Of a DNA stretch of 64,000 bases, positions 62,993-64,000 are shown one piece after another. Positions within the stretch are counted from its first letter, which is position 1, and the number at the start of each line of letters is the position of its first letter. Below the pieces are notes generated by a model. It had not been told where the DNA came from and searched no databases. It worked only from the letters and a program-made list of their open reading frames with translations. A program made the translations under genes and the position numbers. The stretch is from positions 1 through 64,000 of the forward strand of contig CAJOHN010000003.1 in NCBI GenBank assembly GCA_905234235.1, in the 5' to 3' direction. Source of the stretch: an uncultured Selenomonadaceae bacterium (lineage in GTDB: Bacteria > Bacillota > Negativicutes > Selenomonadales > Selenomonadaceae).

Positions 62993-64000
62993 TTAATCTT
63001 TAGAAAGGTCGGAGCCGTCTTTAAGCCAGCTCATCATGCCGCGCAGTTTTTTGCCGACGGTTTCGATTTGATGTTCGGCGTGAATTCTACGCTGTGCAAG
63101 GAAGTTGGCACGCCCCGCCGCACGATTTTCAACTAACCAGTTACGGGCAAACGTGCCGTCTTGAATCTCGGCGAGAGCCTTTTCCATAGCCTTGCGGACT
63201 TCCGGCGTGATAATCTTCGGTCCGGTGGTGTAGTCGCCGTATTCAGCCGTGTCGCTGATTGAATAGCGCATTTTCGCCATGCCGCCCTCGTAAATAAGAT
63301 CCACGATCAATTTCATTTCGTGACAGCACTCGAAGTAGGCAATTTCGGGTTGATAACCCGCCGCGACCAAAATTTCAAAGCCATTCTGAATCAAATGGGT
63401 TACGCCGCCGCAAAGGACGCATTGCTCGCCGAAAAGGTCAGTCTCGGTTTCTTCTTTGAACGTCGTTTGAAGGACGCCTGCGCGGGTGCCGCCGATTCCT
63501 CTGGCATAAGCAAGCGCAATGTCGAAACATTTACCGCTGACGTCTTGCTCAACAGCGAAAATGTCGGGAACACCGCTGCCCTCAACGAACGTTCTGCGAA
63601 CTAAATGTCCCGGTCCCTTAGGAGCTACCATAAAAACATCAATATCAGCGGAGGGAATGATTTGTTTAAAATGGATGCAAAAACCGTGTGAAAATCCGAG
63701 AGCCGCGCCACTCTTGAGATTCGGAGCGATTTCGTTGCGATATACGTCTGCCTGTTTCTCGTCGGGGATCAAAACCATAACGATGTCAGCTTGTTTAACC
63801 GCGTCGGCGACGTTGAAGACTTTAAAGCCGTCTTTCTCGGCGACGGCTTTAGATTTGGAGCCTTCATAAAGCCCGATTATTACGTTGAGACCGCTGTCCT
63901 TGAGATTTTTAGCTTGCCCGTGACCTTGAGACCCGTAACCCAACACGGCGATTGTCTTGCCGTTGAGAATGTCGAAATTAACATCGGCATCGTAATAAAC
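62993..64000 (-). CDS. ilvC: Ketol-acid reductoisomerase IlvC, cut by the window end
   Basis: 335 residues in the window; the N-terminus lies beyond 64000. Seen: a fragment of the start ([18 protein letters not shown]), the NADPH motif [45 protein letters not shown] and the catalytic-domain acids in [19 protein letters not shown], then the end [15 protein letters not shown]. The enzyme reduces and rearranges acetolactate in valine and isoleucine synthesis. The present ATG/GTG starts at the edge are not real starts since the frame is open to the window end. The glycosyltransferase and leuCD follow on the same strand. Confidence 0.95.
   Translation of the reverse strand, partial: VYYDADVNFDILNGKTIAVLGYGSQGHGQAKNLKDSGLNVIIGLYEGSKSKAVAEKDGFKVFNVADAVKQADIVMVLIPDEKQADVYRNEIAPNLKSGAALGFSHGFCIHFKQIIPSADIDVFMVAPKGPGHLVRRTFVEGSGVPDIFAVEQDVSGKCFDIALAYARGIGGTRAGVLQTTFKEETETDLFGEQCVLCGGVTHLIQNGFEILVAAGYQPEIAYFECCHEMKLIVDLIYEGGMAKMRYSISDTAEYGDYTTGPKIITPEVRKAMEKALAEIQDGTFARNWLVENRAAGRANFLAQRRIHAEHQIETVGKKLRGMMSWLKDGSDLSKD

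Overview
This window looks like a chromosomal stretch of an anaerobic or microaerobic, diderm Firmicute, most likely a member of the Negativicutes (Selenomonadales). The pointers are a TolC-type outer-membrane protein beside Firmicute-style genes, strong AGGAGG ribosome sites, Nif11/NHLM peptide export genes, a giant surface protein starting with an MKDFVFDLQRF-type N-terminus, a strict-anaerobe-type hybrid cluster protein and a split glutamate synthase. The assignment is inference; no rRNA or other marker gene is present.

Layout. (1) 1-3324, minus strand: the edge of a defence operon, an SNF2-type helicase with a C-terminal DUF3883 domain followed by the first codons of a DUF1156-type DNA methylase. 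(2) 3510-12276, plus: a nitrogen assimilation operon, AmtB, PII, glutamine synthetase and a three-polypeptide glutamate synthase. (3) 12439-15274, plus: a fumarase/aspartase-superfamily lyase and a DASS anion transporter. (4) 15286-17748, minus: modABC molybdate uptake. (5) 17961-32488, plus: narGHJI, hcp, molybdenum cofactor genes, narK and moaC, in effect one nitrate-respiration unit with its cofactor supply. narG carries an internal deletion plus frameshift. A Crp/Fnr-type palindrome lies exactly at -41.5 from the predicted start site. (6) 32549-35007: a secreted HAD phosphatase and a winged-helix regulator with a G9 tract. (7) 35078-43770, minus: a giant repeat/RTX protein with an embedded alpha/beta hydrolase, split by what looks like a 19-nt deletion. 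(8) 44402-59713, plus: a RiPP cluster with GG-leader precursors, a radical SAM enzyme, NHLM-type exporters, TolC, two adaptors, a complete RsbU/RsbW/RsbV-like partner-switching set and an ECF sigma factor. (9) 59779-64000, minus: leuD, leuC, a glycosyltransferase and ilvC (cut by the window end).

How it works together. Regions 2, 4 and 5 form a nitrogen/molybdenum block. Nitrate enters through NarK and is reduced by the Mo-enzyme NarGHI. Mo comes from ModABC and the cofactor from the moa/moe/mob genes. Hcp handles reactive nitrogen by-products, and ammonium is captured by AmtB and GS-GOGAT. Regions 7 and 8 appear to be one regulon. The two intact precursor genes and the giant surface gene share an upstream motif, CTCTAA-N17-CGTCTR, with identical spacing in all three. 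This has the form of an ECF-sigma promoter, and an ECF sigma gene closes the RiPP operon.

The observations most worth following are: that RiPP/ECF/partner-switch/giant-protein system; the oligomer CCGCGCAGA, of which I counted 36 exact copies on both strands in all codon phases (a candidate DNA uptake sequence); and a C10 tract that puts the glycosyltransferase out of frame by one base behind a perfect ribosome site, with a second G9 tract inside a regulator (candidate phase variation). No tRNA, rRNA, CRISPR array, insertion sequence or replication origin was seen, and no gap between genes exceeds 300 bases.
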